Shown here: positions 28,201-40,800 of the stretch, piece by piece
Numbering within the stretch: the first letter of the stretch is position 1
How the letters are laid out: every line of letters begins with the position of its first letter
The notes under the pieces: model-generated
Databases searched by the model: none
Seen by the model: only the letters and a program-made list of their open reading frames with translations
Told to the model about the DNA's origin: nothing
Program-made: the position numbers and the translations under genes
Source of the DNA: Euglena gracilis
Taxonomy: Eukaryota > Euglenida > Euglenophyceae > Euglenales
Direction: 5' to 3'
Assembly: GCA_039621445.1 (NCBI GenBank)
Contig: CP154957.1
Coordinates: forward strand, 6,442,504 to 6,506,503
DNA: 64,000 nt

Positions 28201-31200
28201 CACCTATGACCGCCCCCCGCCTTTACACCCACCCCCTGGTCACAGGTTTCAGGTTATGGGGGTGTTACGACCACCCCCCCCCCGGTCACAGGTTGCAGGA
28301 ACCCGGTCGTACGACTAGGGGGGGGGTAGACCTCAAAAAAAAAAAGACGGGGACTCCAAGCCCAGACAGGGGAGGAGAGTCGACCCCCAGGAGTTCGACC
28401 CTCAACAAAAAATGCCTTAAAAACACATGCCCCTTGAGGTGCTTTTGTTTGGGAAAAAATCATTCAAATCGAAAAATGAAGGGATAACATCTTTTCTGGA
28501 GCAAAATGCCAGCAAAAAATTTTGGGTCCTTGGAAACCCCCCACTTGGCACAAAGGGGAGACTGGTTAGCAGGGGGGGGGACTGATTCCTTGCCATTCAA
28601 GGAGAATGGAAATCAAAAAAATGCAGAGAAGTGCGGGCGTCTCTGTGGTTAGACCCCCCAGAAGCACCCTGCCTGTAGTGGAGTTCAAATGCCTCAAAAA
28701 AATTCGGATTGGCAGAATTTTCTCCAACCGAGCAAAAATGAAATCGCGAAATCTCGGCAAAAAAAACAGGCCAACTCCGGTAAGAAAAATGATTTCTGGC
28801 ATCGCAGGAACATTGCCCATCCAAACTCCAAAAAACCATGTATTTTTGACTTCTTTTTCACGTGCAAAATCAGCGTTTTTTAAAAAAAATCCGAAATTTT
28901 TGAAAACTTAAACTTCTGAAGCCTGGTGACTTGGTGAGATATTGTTGATATCCCCCCCCCCTTTTTTTAACGCCCCCCCCCCCCCCCCCCCCCCCCCGGT
29001 TCTTGCCCATATTTTGATGAAGTAAGCACCCCCCTGGTTCTCACCCATCTTTTCCGGTATTAAACAAGGGCGGCAAGCACCCCCCAGTTCTAGCCTACCC
29101 ACCCGGCTCATTGCCCCCCCACCCCTGTTTTGGACCAGGGATTTTTTTAGTCGTGGACCCCTGGGGGGGGAGGGGGGGGGTAGGGCGGGCGGGTCCGGCC
29201 GAGCCCTCCCCCCCCCCCCGGAGGGGGGTGGGATATACTTTTCGGCCGAAAATTTTTTTTGCAAAAGCGCTATTTTTAGCGCTGTTTGCGCTTTTTTTGT
29301 GGGTTCCCCTGGGACCCCCCCCCCCCGGGGGGGGGGCGCCGGGGGGTTGGTGGGTGGGGGGACCCCCCCCTCCCCCCCCCGGTCTTAATAAACCCCTGTT
29401 TTGGACCACATGCCCACCCCAAAGTTGCCCCCCCCCCCCGGCCAATTTGAGTACCTCCCCCCCCCCAGGCGCTTGGCCCTCTCCTCCTCACATGCAAACT
29501 TGGTCCCCCTCAGGCTTGTGCTTAGTCGGGTGCCTACCCCACGGGGGGGGGGTGCTAGGGGCAGGCACCCCATAGCACCCAAGCCGGCCCCCCCCCCGGG
29601 GGGGGTAGGGTTTTGGGGGGTGCCTGCCCCTAGCAGGCACCCCCCTCCGACCCCGGCGCCAAAGGCGCAGGGGGCCCGAAAAAGGCCATTTTCAATGAAA
29701 ATTTTCTGGGTCCCCCCCCGGACCCCTATCCCCCCCGGGGGGGGGTGTGCCTGCTAGGGGCAGGCACCCTATGGCACCCACCCACCCCCCTCCCCCCCCC
29801 CGGTTGGTAAGCACAAGCATGGTCCCCCTACAGTTGGCATTTGGCCTTGACTTGCTTGGTCCCCATCATAGATTCACTGAACACCTGTGTGACCTCTCCC
29901 CACCGGGGGTGGGGGGGCGGGCGGGTGGGTTGTCGAGAGTGGGTGGGTGGGTTTGGGTCCTGGGACCCCTCCCCCCTCCCCGGGGAGGGGGAGAGGGTGG
30001 GGTGCGCCATCATGGGTCAGGGTTTTACCTGGCCAAAGGCCGGGCCGGAAATTTTTTCGACTTTTTCGGCCGATGTTGGCTTGATTTGGGTGGGTGGTTG
30101 ACCCGGGGGGAGGCGGGGCTGTGGGTGGGTGGGTTTCGGCCCGGGGAAATGTGCCCCAGCCTAAGTCATCAAGTGAATTTACAGTCCCCATTTTTTTTTG
30201 GCCAATTTTGCACATGGCCTGACAATTTCTAAACATGCAACCGTGGCCCCCAAATCCGGGCAAAGCGTGTGCAGCAGGGGGGGGGGTAGATACCCATTTT
30301 TTTTTAAATGGTGATCTTCCCGTGGAGCGCATAGATCCGACCACCCCCCAGAGGGGTGGCACTCGGCCAAGGCGCTTCCGGTGCTGAAGGCGCCGGAAGC
30401 CCAGAAAAAGGCCATTTTGGGCACTTTTTCGCCCACGACCAGGCAGACACCGACCCCCCCCCCCCCCCGAGGGGTCCTGCCCGCCTGCCCTGGCACTCCA
30501 GGGCACTCCGAGACCCCCCCAGGATTGGTCAATTTCATCCTGGTGTCCATGTTTGACCTTCCCCCGCCTTTTTTTAGCACTGCCACCCCGGTTCCAAGCC
30601 ATATTTCTAGTGCTTAGACAGGAAGCACCCAATCACCAAATAAATGAACAAAGGCCGGGTGGGAAGTTCAACAATTATTTTGTGCCACCATCAGCATCTT
30701 GTTGCATGTGTTGAATGATTTGAATGGCATACCAGCAACTCCACTGTGAATTTCTTCACAGGTCCTCTCCCTGGCCAAGACTATGGAAATCAAGTTTGCG
30801 GTCTCCGGCCCTCCCATTGGGGGGGCGAAGTCAGGCATTAACTTCGACCCAGCTGCCCAGAGCTGAATGAAAGCAGAGTGGGCCGGGATCTGTATGAAAT
30901 GTTTCTCAACAGGTCCATTCTACAAGACCAATACGAAGGCTTTTCTTCCCCGAATTGAAAATGAGTGTGTCATTCAATTTTTTCACAAACCCACATGATT
31001 TTGATTTTCCTCAATTTGGGAGGTAACCCCCCCTCACAGAAGCACGGGTGCGCTTATAGCGAACTGCCGTCTCCGGCAGCGGGCGGTGCGCTCCTATTTG
31101 GACCCTACCTGCGCGTTTTTTGTTGATTTCTTTTAGAAAATCGCATCAAAATGGTGGGTGCGCTTTTATTTGGACCCTGCGCTTGAAGTGGCCCCGCACT

Positions 31201-31778
31201 TCTGTTGGGGGGGGTGTCCATGACGTGGTGGGGCATCGCTCTGGGTGGACTTCAACCCAGGTGGAACCGGAGGGACCATGGGAATTGGGGAGAGAAATGT
31301 GGCTTAAAATAATAAGCAAATTCCAGCCTCCAAAAAGTGCCCCTGTTTTCAAACGATTTTTGACCATTGTTGACCAATGATGGGGGGGATGTCCAGAGGT
31401 TGGCGCACCGGTCAAATCAACTCTGCCCCAGACCCCCGCAAGAAAGATGTACTCCAGCGCTGGTACAAGGCGGTGACCCCGCTGCTGAAGAATTATTACG
31501 GCACTGGGGGGGATTTGAACGTGGACGAGGTCAGCGAGGTGATCCCCTACACTGAGCAGTATGGGCTGTGGGCTGGGATCTGCTCTAGCTCAGTACCATT
31601 GTCGTGTTTTAACTGCAGCCTGCTGCCGCCACTCAAACTGCCTTTCAGTTGCTTTGCAATGAGGAAATAATTTATGGGTGCAACCAGCACGACCAATGAG
31701 TTTAACCTTGTTATGCTGTACTTTTTGCTAAACAATATATATATTAAATGTTTGAAAAATATTTTTTTAAATATCAAT

Positions 31779-31809
<31 letters not shown>

Positions 31810-34800
31810 ATGCCAGCATTTAATTGATTTAATTGATGTGGGTTAAGATGTCACCTGGATCCATCAAGATTTTGTAAAATCTTGATTTATGTCTGAAAAT
31901 TTGAGAAACCGCCCGTCCAAATCCCTTCCCCTGGTCAACACACAATTTTTCGGTGCTCAGATAGGGAGCGGGGGGACAAGGCGGACCTCAGCTGGGGGCA
32001 TCCCCAGGAGGGCATCGTGCAGGGCCATTTCAACCCCACGGACCAGCAGAAGATCCAGAAGATTGGGCAGCTGCGCACCGGCGTGTCCAAGGTGATCGAG
32101 GACGGCCAGTACACCCCTGATCTCGCTGGGGTCGCACCAACGACGGATGAGAAGCTGCCACACAGGAGAAAATTGATATCCGCAATTCTTCCGCAGTTTC
32201 CGCAATTTCCCATAATGTTCCGCAGTTTCTTCGGCCTCTGATGTCGATCCCCCCTGTGTGACGTCAAGGTTCAGAGGTTTTCTTTCCAAAGTGCAGGCCA
32301 TCGGAATAGCTGAAGCATTTTCTTTAGGAATAGGTTTTCATCGAGCAAAACCCAAAGCTTGAGGCTGATGATCTCTTTCAATTTGTACTGTAATTGAGGT
32401 TCACGTCCGGGCTTCATCTGCTCATATTTCGCCGGAACAAATCGCCTGCCTTTTTTATGCAGTCCGAACCAAGGCTGAATTTGAGGCGGTGCCAGCCTCA
32501 CCCTGGAGGGGTGCCTGCATGGGCAGGCACTCCAGGGCACCCAGATCTGGCCCCTTGGGGGGGGGGGAGGGCACATGGCCGAAGGTGCGGAAGCCCAGAA
32601 AGGCCATTTTGGGGCACTTTTTGGCCCACGACCATTTTTTGGGCACTTTTTGGCGGACCCGGGGGGGGGGCACTTTTTGGCTGACCCCCCGGGGGGGGCC
32701 TGCTCCCGGGGGGGGGGGGGGTAGTGCCTGCCTGCCCAGGCACTCCAGGACACTCTGAGACCCCCCTCCCCCCGGGTTGGTCAATTTCAACCTGGTCCCA
32801 ACAGGCATCGTGAACACCTTGGTGACCAGGCAATTGCCTTCACCCCAATCCCGATTTTTAGGGTAGCAGTTTTTGGATATCCCCCTACTCCTCCAGGGTG
32901 CTGCAGAGCGTTGGGTAGCCCAGTCAGCGATATGTGGGAAGCCCATCGATTCTATTGAGGTGAATGGCAGGGCAGTTTTTTTTATAAAAAAAACCGCCCG
33001 CCCTTGAACACCCATCCAGTGTTGAAACTCACCACTGTTAAGTAAATCTGGGGGGTTTTTAAAGGGTTTTTGGCACATTTTGGGGTGGGTTCTGGGGGGG
33101 GGGGTTGCGTGGTTTGGGCTGGGTCAAGTGTTTTCTCCCTGGGGATAACTAATCAATAATCTTAACAATCAAATTGCATTACAAAAACCATAGATTACAA
33201 AAACATGAGCACATTTTGTTTATGTTTGGGAGCCCCCCTCCCCCCTCCCCCATGTCTAATGAGCACCTTCCCCAATCAACAGGGGACGTCTGGTCCGAAC
33301 CGTTTAGATTGTAACCTTTAAAAGCACATGCATAATTGGCGAATCCCTCAAACCCAATGAACCTAGATTGTCATTTTAGCGTTCGTTGGGCTTGGGGGTG
33401 GGGGGACACTGTTGCCATTTGTTATGTTTGTTCAAGGAACCAACCCCTCGCTTTGAGCAACGCCAGATGCAGGCAACCCTTGACCGATTTTGGCAGTCAG
33501 AGGGTTGGTCCAGCAGATGCCCAACCCCCTTTGCAGAATCTGCACTTTCCCCTTCCCTATCAGGTCACAGTTTCTGGTTTTGTCCTTGCTTTGCATGCCC
33601 GCAGTGTGGTTCAGGCAGAGCACAGCTAGAGATAATTTGACCCCTGGGGGGGGGCCAGCCAGCAGCCCTTCTTTTTTTTAGACCCCCCATCAAAGTAGTT
33701 TTATTTATTTCCGGCCTCCCTTTGGGTGGCTGGACGGCTGGACGGCTGGACGGCAACGGAAATCGATGTTTTTTTTTGCATAATTTGCAGTTTTTTTGGA
33801 CATTTTTTGCAGTTTCGATTTTTTTTGACACCCCGGGTTGGGTCGGGTTCCAGCCCGGGACCCCTATGGGGAGGGGTCAGCCAGCAGCCTTTTTCCAGCC
33901 GAGCTGGACCCCGGGGGGGGGGGGCGTTAAAAAACGCCCTTGGTGCAGGATGTTTCCTGTACAGTCCCAAACAGCATGTTCCTGAGAAACCATCACCTGA
34001 TTTTGAGCAACAACGTTTAATGCTCAGTGCGCGATTTTTTTTTATCCAGTGAACGTCCACCAGCGTGCCAGATTCGGGGTGGACCGGAGCAGATGTGGTG
34101 CCGCCCCACCGCCGTCGAAAAAATACCGCGTCGCCGACATGGTCACGGGGTACGGGGTCAGCGAATCCGTCCGGCACTTCCATGAGCTGTGGGGCAAGGA
34201 GCTGCGGGGGAAGCGGGGTATACTTCAGGCCCCCCCCCCCCCCCCCCGCATCTTATGTTGCCAACTGTTTGGAATCTTTGAAATCCCGTTTGAACCAACC
34301 CAGGCCAGATATGGTACACCGTTTTCTGAAATGCCAAGAGGACCGCTGTCTTGCAACAACCATAGGGCACGCCCAGAATCAGGGTGCCAGAGGGGACCCA
34401 GCCCCCCCGGGGTGTGGGTGGGGCAGTGGGTCTGGGGCTGGACTCCCTCCCCCAGGGGTCGCAGGACACCCTGGGATGGGTTCTGGCGTGGCATGCCGAA
34501 AAAATTTAGGAAAAGCCTTTACAGTCCGAAGAAAAATGACGGGAATAATGATAGGATGTATTTTTTGGAAAGTCAATGATGGAAAATTCAATTGTCCACG
34601 GAAAATGGAAAATGGTGGTAATTTTTCTCACAGGTGGTGGTGATGGATATTTTTTTTGGCAAAAAGCAACTCAAAAATCCAAAAACAGGTTAAAATGGTG
34701 TTCTGAGCATCCTTTTTGTGGTTTTGTATATAAAACAGACCCCAAAATTTACCATACATCATACCCTTATCCTTTTGTGTGCAATGACAGGGAAAAACCA

Positions 34801-37800
34801 ATGGAAAAAATGGGTGGTCCCATCATTTTCATTTCCTGTGATATTTCTCCTGTGAAATTTGTCTACCCGTGAACACGCCTCCTGCAAAAAGGGTGTAGAA
34901 GGTACAGGAGGAAGAAGTGACGGGGGAAAGTTGATGGGAAATTGGGCGGTTTCGCATCATTTTTTTTCTCCGTCATTTTCTCGTGGATTGTAGATGATCC
35001 ACGACAGTGGGGGAACCTCCCCCTGGGGGTCTTTAAAATGAAGCCGCAGAGGCCCCACTCCCAGCCAGTCCAGCTGCCCAGCTGCTGGAAAATAGACGAT
35101 ATGAAATTTTAACAATGCCTTAAACACCTTTAAAAAACCCTTAAAAAGCGCTTTAAAAACTGTAAATTTTCGCCTTGAAAAACAATGCCTGACCGCAGGA
35201 TGCGTCCTGCTTGAAGGCGCGAGGAAGGGCAGCTGGACAGATTGTTGATTTTTTCCTTTTGGCTGGTGGAAGGATGCCTGATTCCACCTCAGGGTCATAA
35301 AAAATTGTACTCCACCACCTCCCATACAGTATGAGTGAGAGTGAGTGAGTGAGCGGGTGAGCGGGTGAGTGGATGTAGGGATTTCCAAAAATCATTCTGT
35401 GCCCCAAATAATCACAAATGATCACGAACCAGCACAAATTCGGAAATTCTCCAAAAAGCACAAATATTCATGAATATCACAAATGACGTCACGAACAACC
35501 AGGGTTAAACAGCCTGCCCAAATCCTCCAGCCCACTGCCTCAATATTTGTGGGTGAGGTTATTGCTGCTTGCTGGAGAGCTGCTCACAACAACAATTGTT
35601 CAGCTGCCCTCCATCTGACCTCGACCCTCTTCTCAACAGGGCTGGGGCAACGTTGGTGCTGCTGCAGGATTCTATTTGGCGCAGCGTGGGGTGAAAATTG
35701 TTGCAATCATCGACAACATGCAGGTCCTTTCCTTTCGGGAAGTTTTTTTTTTATTTTTTTTTTGTGAGCACACACATTTTACATTAAGCTTACATTTTAC
35801 ACATTTTACATTCATCACAAAAAGTGAAATGAAATCCAATTTTTTGCATTTGGGGGGGTCCGTCCAACTGCTGCTGCTGCTGCTGCTGCTGTTGTTGTTC
35901 CACCTGGGAAGCTTCCCATTTTGGCCTCTGGACCAAAATGGGAAGCCGACACCAAAAAACCCCCAAAACCCTCAACAACTTCATTTTAACCATTTTTTTT
36001 GACCACCCATTTCCAAAATTTTCGCTGGACCCAGCAAAGGAGAACTGGTTGGTTGCACCCCCCCCCCCCCGCCTCGGGGGTGCTGCTGTGGCTGGGTGGA
36101 TTCGGGATTCGGAGGGTGCCACAGCTGTAGGTGGGGAGGTGTCCCCCCTTAACTGCAGGGGGGGGGTCCGGACCATACCACTGCTTAAGGTGTGTCCGAC
36201 CCCACCTCCTTTGGGATGACTGACTGGTTTTTGGTTCCAGACCGCCCCCAGGGTTGGGGTGGGCCAGGAATGGCTGAAAGTCAGCGCCCGGAAAATTTTT
36301 TCGGGTTTTGGCCAAATCCATTGATTCAAAATCATTTTTGGTCGAGTGGCCAAAGTGAATCCACCCCGGGGGGGGGGGTAGGAAGTGGGTGACTGGTTTT
36401 TTTTTGAAAGTGGAAAGTGACCTCCCCCTCTCGGGGTCGGTGAGCAATGGTATGGACCGAAACCCCCCACTTGCGAATTGGGGTCAGACCGACCCCCCAG
36501 GGCCCCAGGGGGACCCAACCCCACCCACCCCAACAGGCCGAAGTTTTCCTTCCATTTTTTTTAACCACATTTTTGCCCAAAGGTGCCCACAATTGAATTT
36601 TGCATCGATTTTGGGGGCTATTTTTTTTGGCCGGCAGTTTGCACCAGGCCAAAGTTCAGCCATGTGTCTCCCCACACAATTACTTAGTCATTGGCCCCCA
36701 GGGGGGGGGTGACTGGCTTTTTCGCCGATTGACTGATGTTTAGCCCGGACTCCCCCCAGGCCGTATTTTAGTCGGGTGCCGACCCCACCTTGGGGGGGGG
36801 TGCCTGCCTGGGCAGGCACTCCAAGGCACTCCAAATCCTACCCCCCCCCCGGGGGGGGGAGGTAGGTCACTTGGCCAAAAGTGCCCAGCAGGCACTCCGG
36901 TGCCGAAGGCGCCAGAAGGCTCGAAAAAGGCCTATTTTCAAGGCAAATGGACTGAAAGTGCCTGGGCACAGGCCGAAATCCGATCCCCCCGGGGGGGGGG
37001 GTAGTGTGCCTGGGCAGGCATTCATGGGCACTCCGAACCCCCCCTCCCCCCGGGGTTGGTAAAGAAACAGCCTGCTCCCCTCCAGGGTCGGCAAAAAACC
37101 ACTGGGTGACTTGGCACCAAAGGTGCCGGAAATTTTTTGGCCTTTTGCATGTTTTTGGTCAAATTTCCTTTGGATTCCAGAGTGGCTGACCCCCCAGGGG
37201 GGTAGTGACTGAGTGGTTTTCTGAAAAGAAAAGTGAATGTGACTGGTTTTTGGGAGAGTGGAAGTGACCCCCCTCGAGGGTCGGGAAAAAATAATAGTGG
37301 TCCCCCCTCCATCTGTCTTTTTATCGAACCCTGGGGGCTGGTCTAAAATTTGGGCTGGCTGCAGCAGCCCCCCTGGGATTGCGATCCCATCCCACAGGGC
37401 GCCAAATTCTGTTCTGTTCTTGCAGGGGGGGACATCTCTTCCGCCTTCATTGCCTCCCCCCCCTGGCGGAGGGAGTCTGGGCCAAAAACCAGGCAGTCAC
37501 TCTGGAAAAACCAGTCACCCATGCTTCCATCACGACAGATGCAAAGCAAAGAAACATTGGATCATTCTGTTTGTTTTATTTTTGCCGCAGAATCGTGGGA
37601 AGATGACGAAGATGTATTTTTTTTGAAAGGGGGTGCTTTGATGTTCTTTTCTTTAAAAATTTGTACTATATATTATTATTACCCGCCCCCCCCCCTTGTC
37701 GCACGCCCACCCCTCATTTACCCCCCCCCCCCCCCCCGCAGGTTGCAGGTCATGGGGGTGTTATGACCACTCCCCCCCCCGGTCGCAGGTTGCAGGTTGC

Positions 37801-40800
37801 GAAATTTTTGACACCACCTTACCTACAACAGCCCCCTCCAGGGTAGAACGGGAATCGGCCGAACAGCCAGGGTGGTGGGTGGGGGTTGACCCCCCCCACC
37901 CCCTGCATGGTGGGTGGGGGGGGGTCGACCCCCCCCCCCCACCACCTCTTGACCCGAAAACATTTTGCCGGCACCTTCGGCGCCGGTGTTTTTTTGACCC
38001 ATTTTGGGACCCATAGGGGGTCCCCCGAAAAAACCACCCAAACCCCCATTTTTTCACAGCTTCCAAAAATTCGACATTTTCTCAAAATGTTGATTTTGAG
38101 ACGTTTTTGAAGCGAAAAATGCCATTGAAAGTGCAAAAAATTTCAACGAGAAAAAAAAGTAAAATTTGACTGTGCCAAAATTTCGGCCACTTTTTTGACC
38201 TTTTTTTTTTTCACCCCCCCCTTCCTAAAAAGTACCAATTTTTAGGACGGAAATTTTTGAGATTTTTTGCGAAAAATTGTGGTTTTCCATCAAAAAATCA
38301 TGTGTTTTGGGTTCATTTTTCAAAAAAAAATTCAAAATTTTTCTTGGCCCCGGTTTTTTTCTGGCCCCGGTTTCCCCGAAATTGTTGAAAATGCTGTGGT
38401 GGGTGGGGGGGGTTGACCCCCCCCCACCTCCTGGGTGGGGGGTTGACCCCCCCCACCAGGCCTTCCCATTCTGCCCTGGCCCCCTCATTTACGACCCCCC
38501 CCCCCCGGTCGCAGGTTGCAGGTTATGGGGGTGTTACGACCCCCCCCCCCGGTCGCAGGTTGCAGGAACCCGGTCGTACGACAAGGGGGGGCGGGCAATT
38601 AATTTTTATTATATAAGTATATATACTTTATTATATATTTTTATTTATTTATTGCATATATTTATATTATTTATTATTTATTATATATTATATTTATTAT
38701 ATATTATATTATTTATGTATTCATTTTCCCCTTGGGTTTGAAGAACGCCGCCAGGGGGGCGAATGGAGAACAGGGGCGGTGGGCGAGGACGGGCCTGGCG
38801 AGGTCGGCGGGGTCCTCCAGCCGCAGGGGTTCAGCCTGGCGGAGGTCGCTCATCTGCTGACCAGCCGCAGCTGCAGCAAACTGCACAGCGCGGACCTGGT
38901 GCCCTACACCCAGAGCCACCTGGATTCTCCCGTGTGTGTGTGTGAGTTTTCTCCCGTGTGTAAGACGTTTTCCCGTGTGTGAGGTGGGTTTCCCTTGGTG
39001 GTGAGATGGTTTTCCGTGTTGTGAGGCGTTTTTCCCCGTGTGTAAGGGGTTTTCCCTTTGTGTGAGTTTTTCCCCGTGTGTGAGGTGTTTTCCCGTGTGT
39101 GAGGTGTTTTTCTGTGTGAGGTGGTTTTCTTTCCCTCGTGTGTGAGGCATTTTCTGCGGTCTGCCCTGGTGTGTTACTTGCGGCTAAAACTGTCACAGAA
39201 TGTTTCTCTTCAAGGGTTATTTTTCGTGCGAAATTTTTGAGGTGAACCCCCCCCCCAAAGGAGTACCAAAGATGCCATTTTTTGACCATTTTTTTTTGAC
39301 CCCCCCGTTGTTTCAGAAAAATTTTCCCTCCCGGCGCTTTGTGCTGAAATTTTTTCTGGACTGAAAACTTTATTACACTACCCGGGGTCGGGGTCGACTG
39401 AAACCCCTGGATATTGGGTGGCCTGGGCTCTGGGCAGTTTTCAATAAACTTCAAACCGGCCAAGGACTTGTGAAAAAGCAAAGGAGGACAAATTGCTGAC
39501 TGGGAAATTCAAAAAAAAGCTTTGTACTGTTCTTTGTGAGAAACTGATAGCCCGAGAATCTGTCAGGCCCCCAAGCACCTGTCACAAAATGGCCCAAAAC
39601 AGTCAAGCGCTGTTTTCCCGCAGTTTGTTTTCTTATAAAAAGCATATTTTGGGGGCCTCAAAAAGAGCCATTTTTGGGCATTATTTTGAAGAAAATGTGT
39701 GCTTTTTAACCCTTGAATGCAAGAAAACACATATATTCAAACAACACCACCCGAACATGGCAATCGATTGCTGGAGTACCGGATTTGATCTGTTTTGCCT
39801 GTTTTTGGGTGCCAGCCGGTCCAGCCTGGCAGCCGGCAGGACCCTCCCCCCCCCCCCCCCCCCTGATCCACACCCCCAAATGGGGTCCAACCAACCGTTT
39901 TTCCAGCCAGCTGCCCCCTTGGGGGGGGCTTAAGAAATTCCTTGGTCAGGGCCCCTGTTCCTGGCCAACCCGTATTGATGGGAATTGTCCCAACCTGCAT
40001 TGATTGTCAGGGACCCAATACTGACTAACCTGTCGTCACAGTTTAGGGGGGTGAATTGTATTAACGTTGTGTGAACCACCATCTGTTTTCATCCAACCGC
40101 AAAACTGAGTTGCTGGTGCGAAGAATGGTCAACCATTTGTTGCTCCCCCCGGGAGGTTGTCAACCCTGTTTTGTCATGCTGATTTGTTCACTGAGGGGTT
40201 TCCCTGGGAACTCGCATTCGATGACCTGTCAAATGACAATTTCCCGGAGGGGGGTACGTTACAATTTTGTGATGGAAGAATATTGGCCGTTTTTTTGGTG
40301 CTTCCTTGTCACCTCCCCCTACCGTCACTGTTTTGTGTCACATTTGTCCAAGTTCAAAACACGAAAGGAATGCCACATCATCAGCAAAATGTTGCTGTCA
40401 TGTTCAGTTGGCCATGTTTGCAATCAAATGATTGAGCAGGTGTGGGATATTGGGGCGGAGATATTTGTGCCATGTGCGGCTTCCCGCCTGGTGAAGCGAA
40501 CCCACATCGAGCGCATGATCAAGCATGGTCTGGAGGTGTTTTTTGTTCCTGCCCATCGTGTAAATGTCGCCCCCCTGGTAAGTTGTCGTATTGGCTAATT
40601 TGCCACCTTGGAGAAGTATTACCCAGGGCTGTACAACCCCCCCCCCCCCCCCGGCGGTGGTGGGCTTTCATAAGTCGATGCTTAGGTTGTAACTGGAAGA
40701 GGTCCAAAAATATCCCCCATTTTGCACCAGGGGGTAAAACAAGGCATTTTCGGCGATTTTATCGAGGGTTTTTTGAAAGAAAAGTCATAGGTTGGCATGC

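Larger units (their letters stand above)
27438..30761 (+). other. Dehydrogenase intron 2, conventional GT-AG, 3.3 kb
   Basis: Donor GTGTGA, acceptor TTCTTCACAG. The junction gives NKHE|VLSLAKTMEIKF. Holds the CGTACGACC repeat (28068-28329), family A copy 6 (29136-29398), a CAGGCTTGTGC element (29511-29821) and further C/G-tract repeats. No other gene seen. Confidence 0.85.

Noticed and set aside
35867-35900. CTG run as a coding poly-Leu/poly-Gln tract
   Set aside because: It lies inside dehydrogenase intron 7 in both copies with no flanking coding signal.
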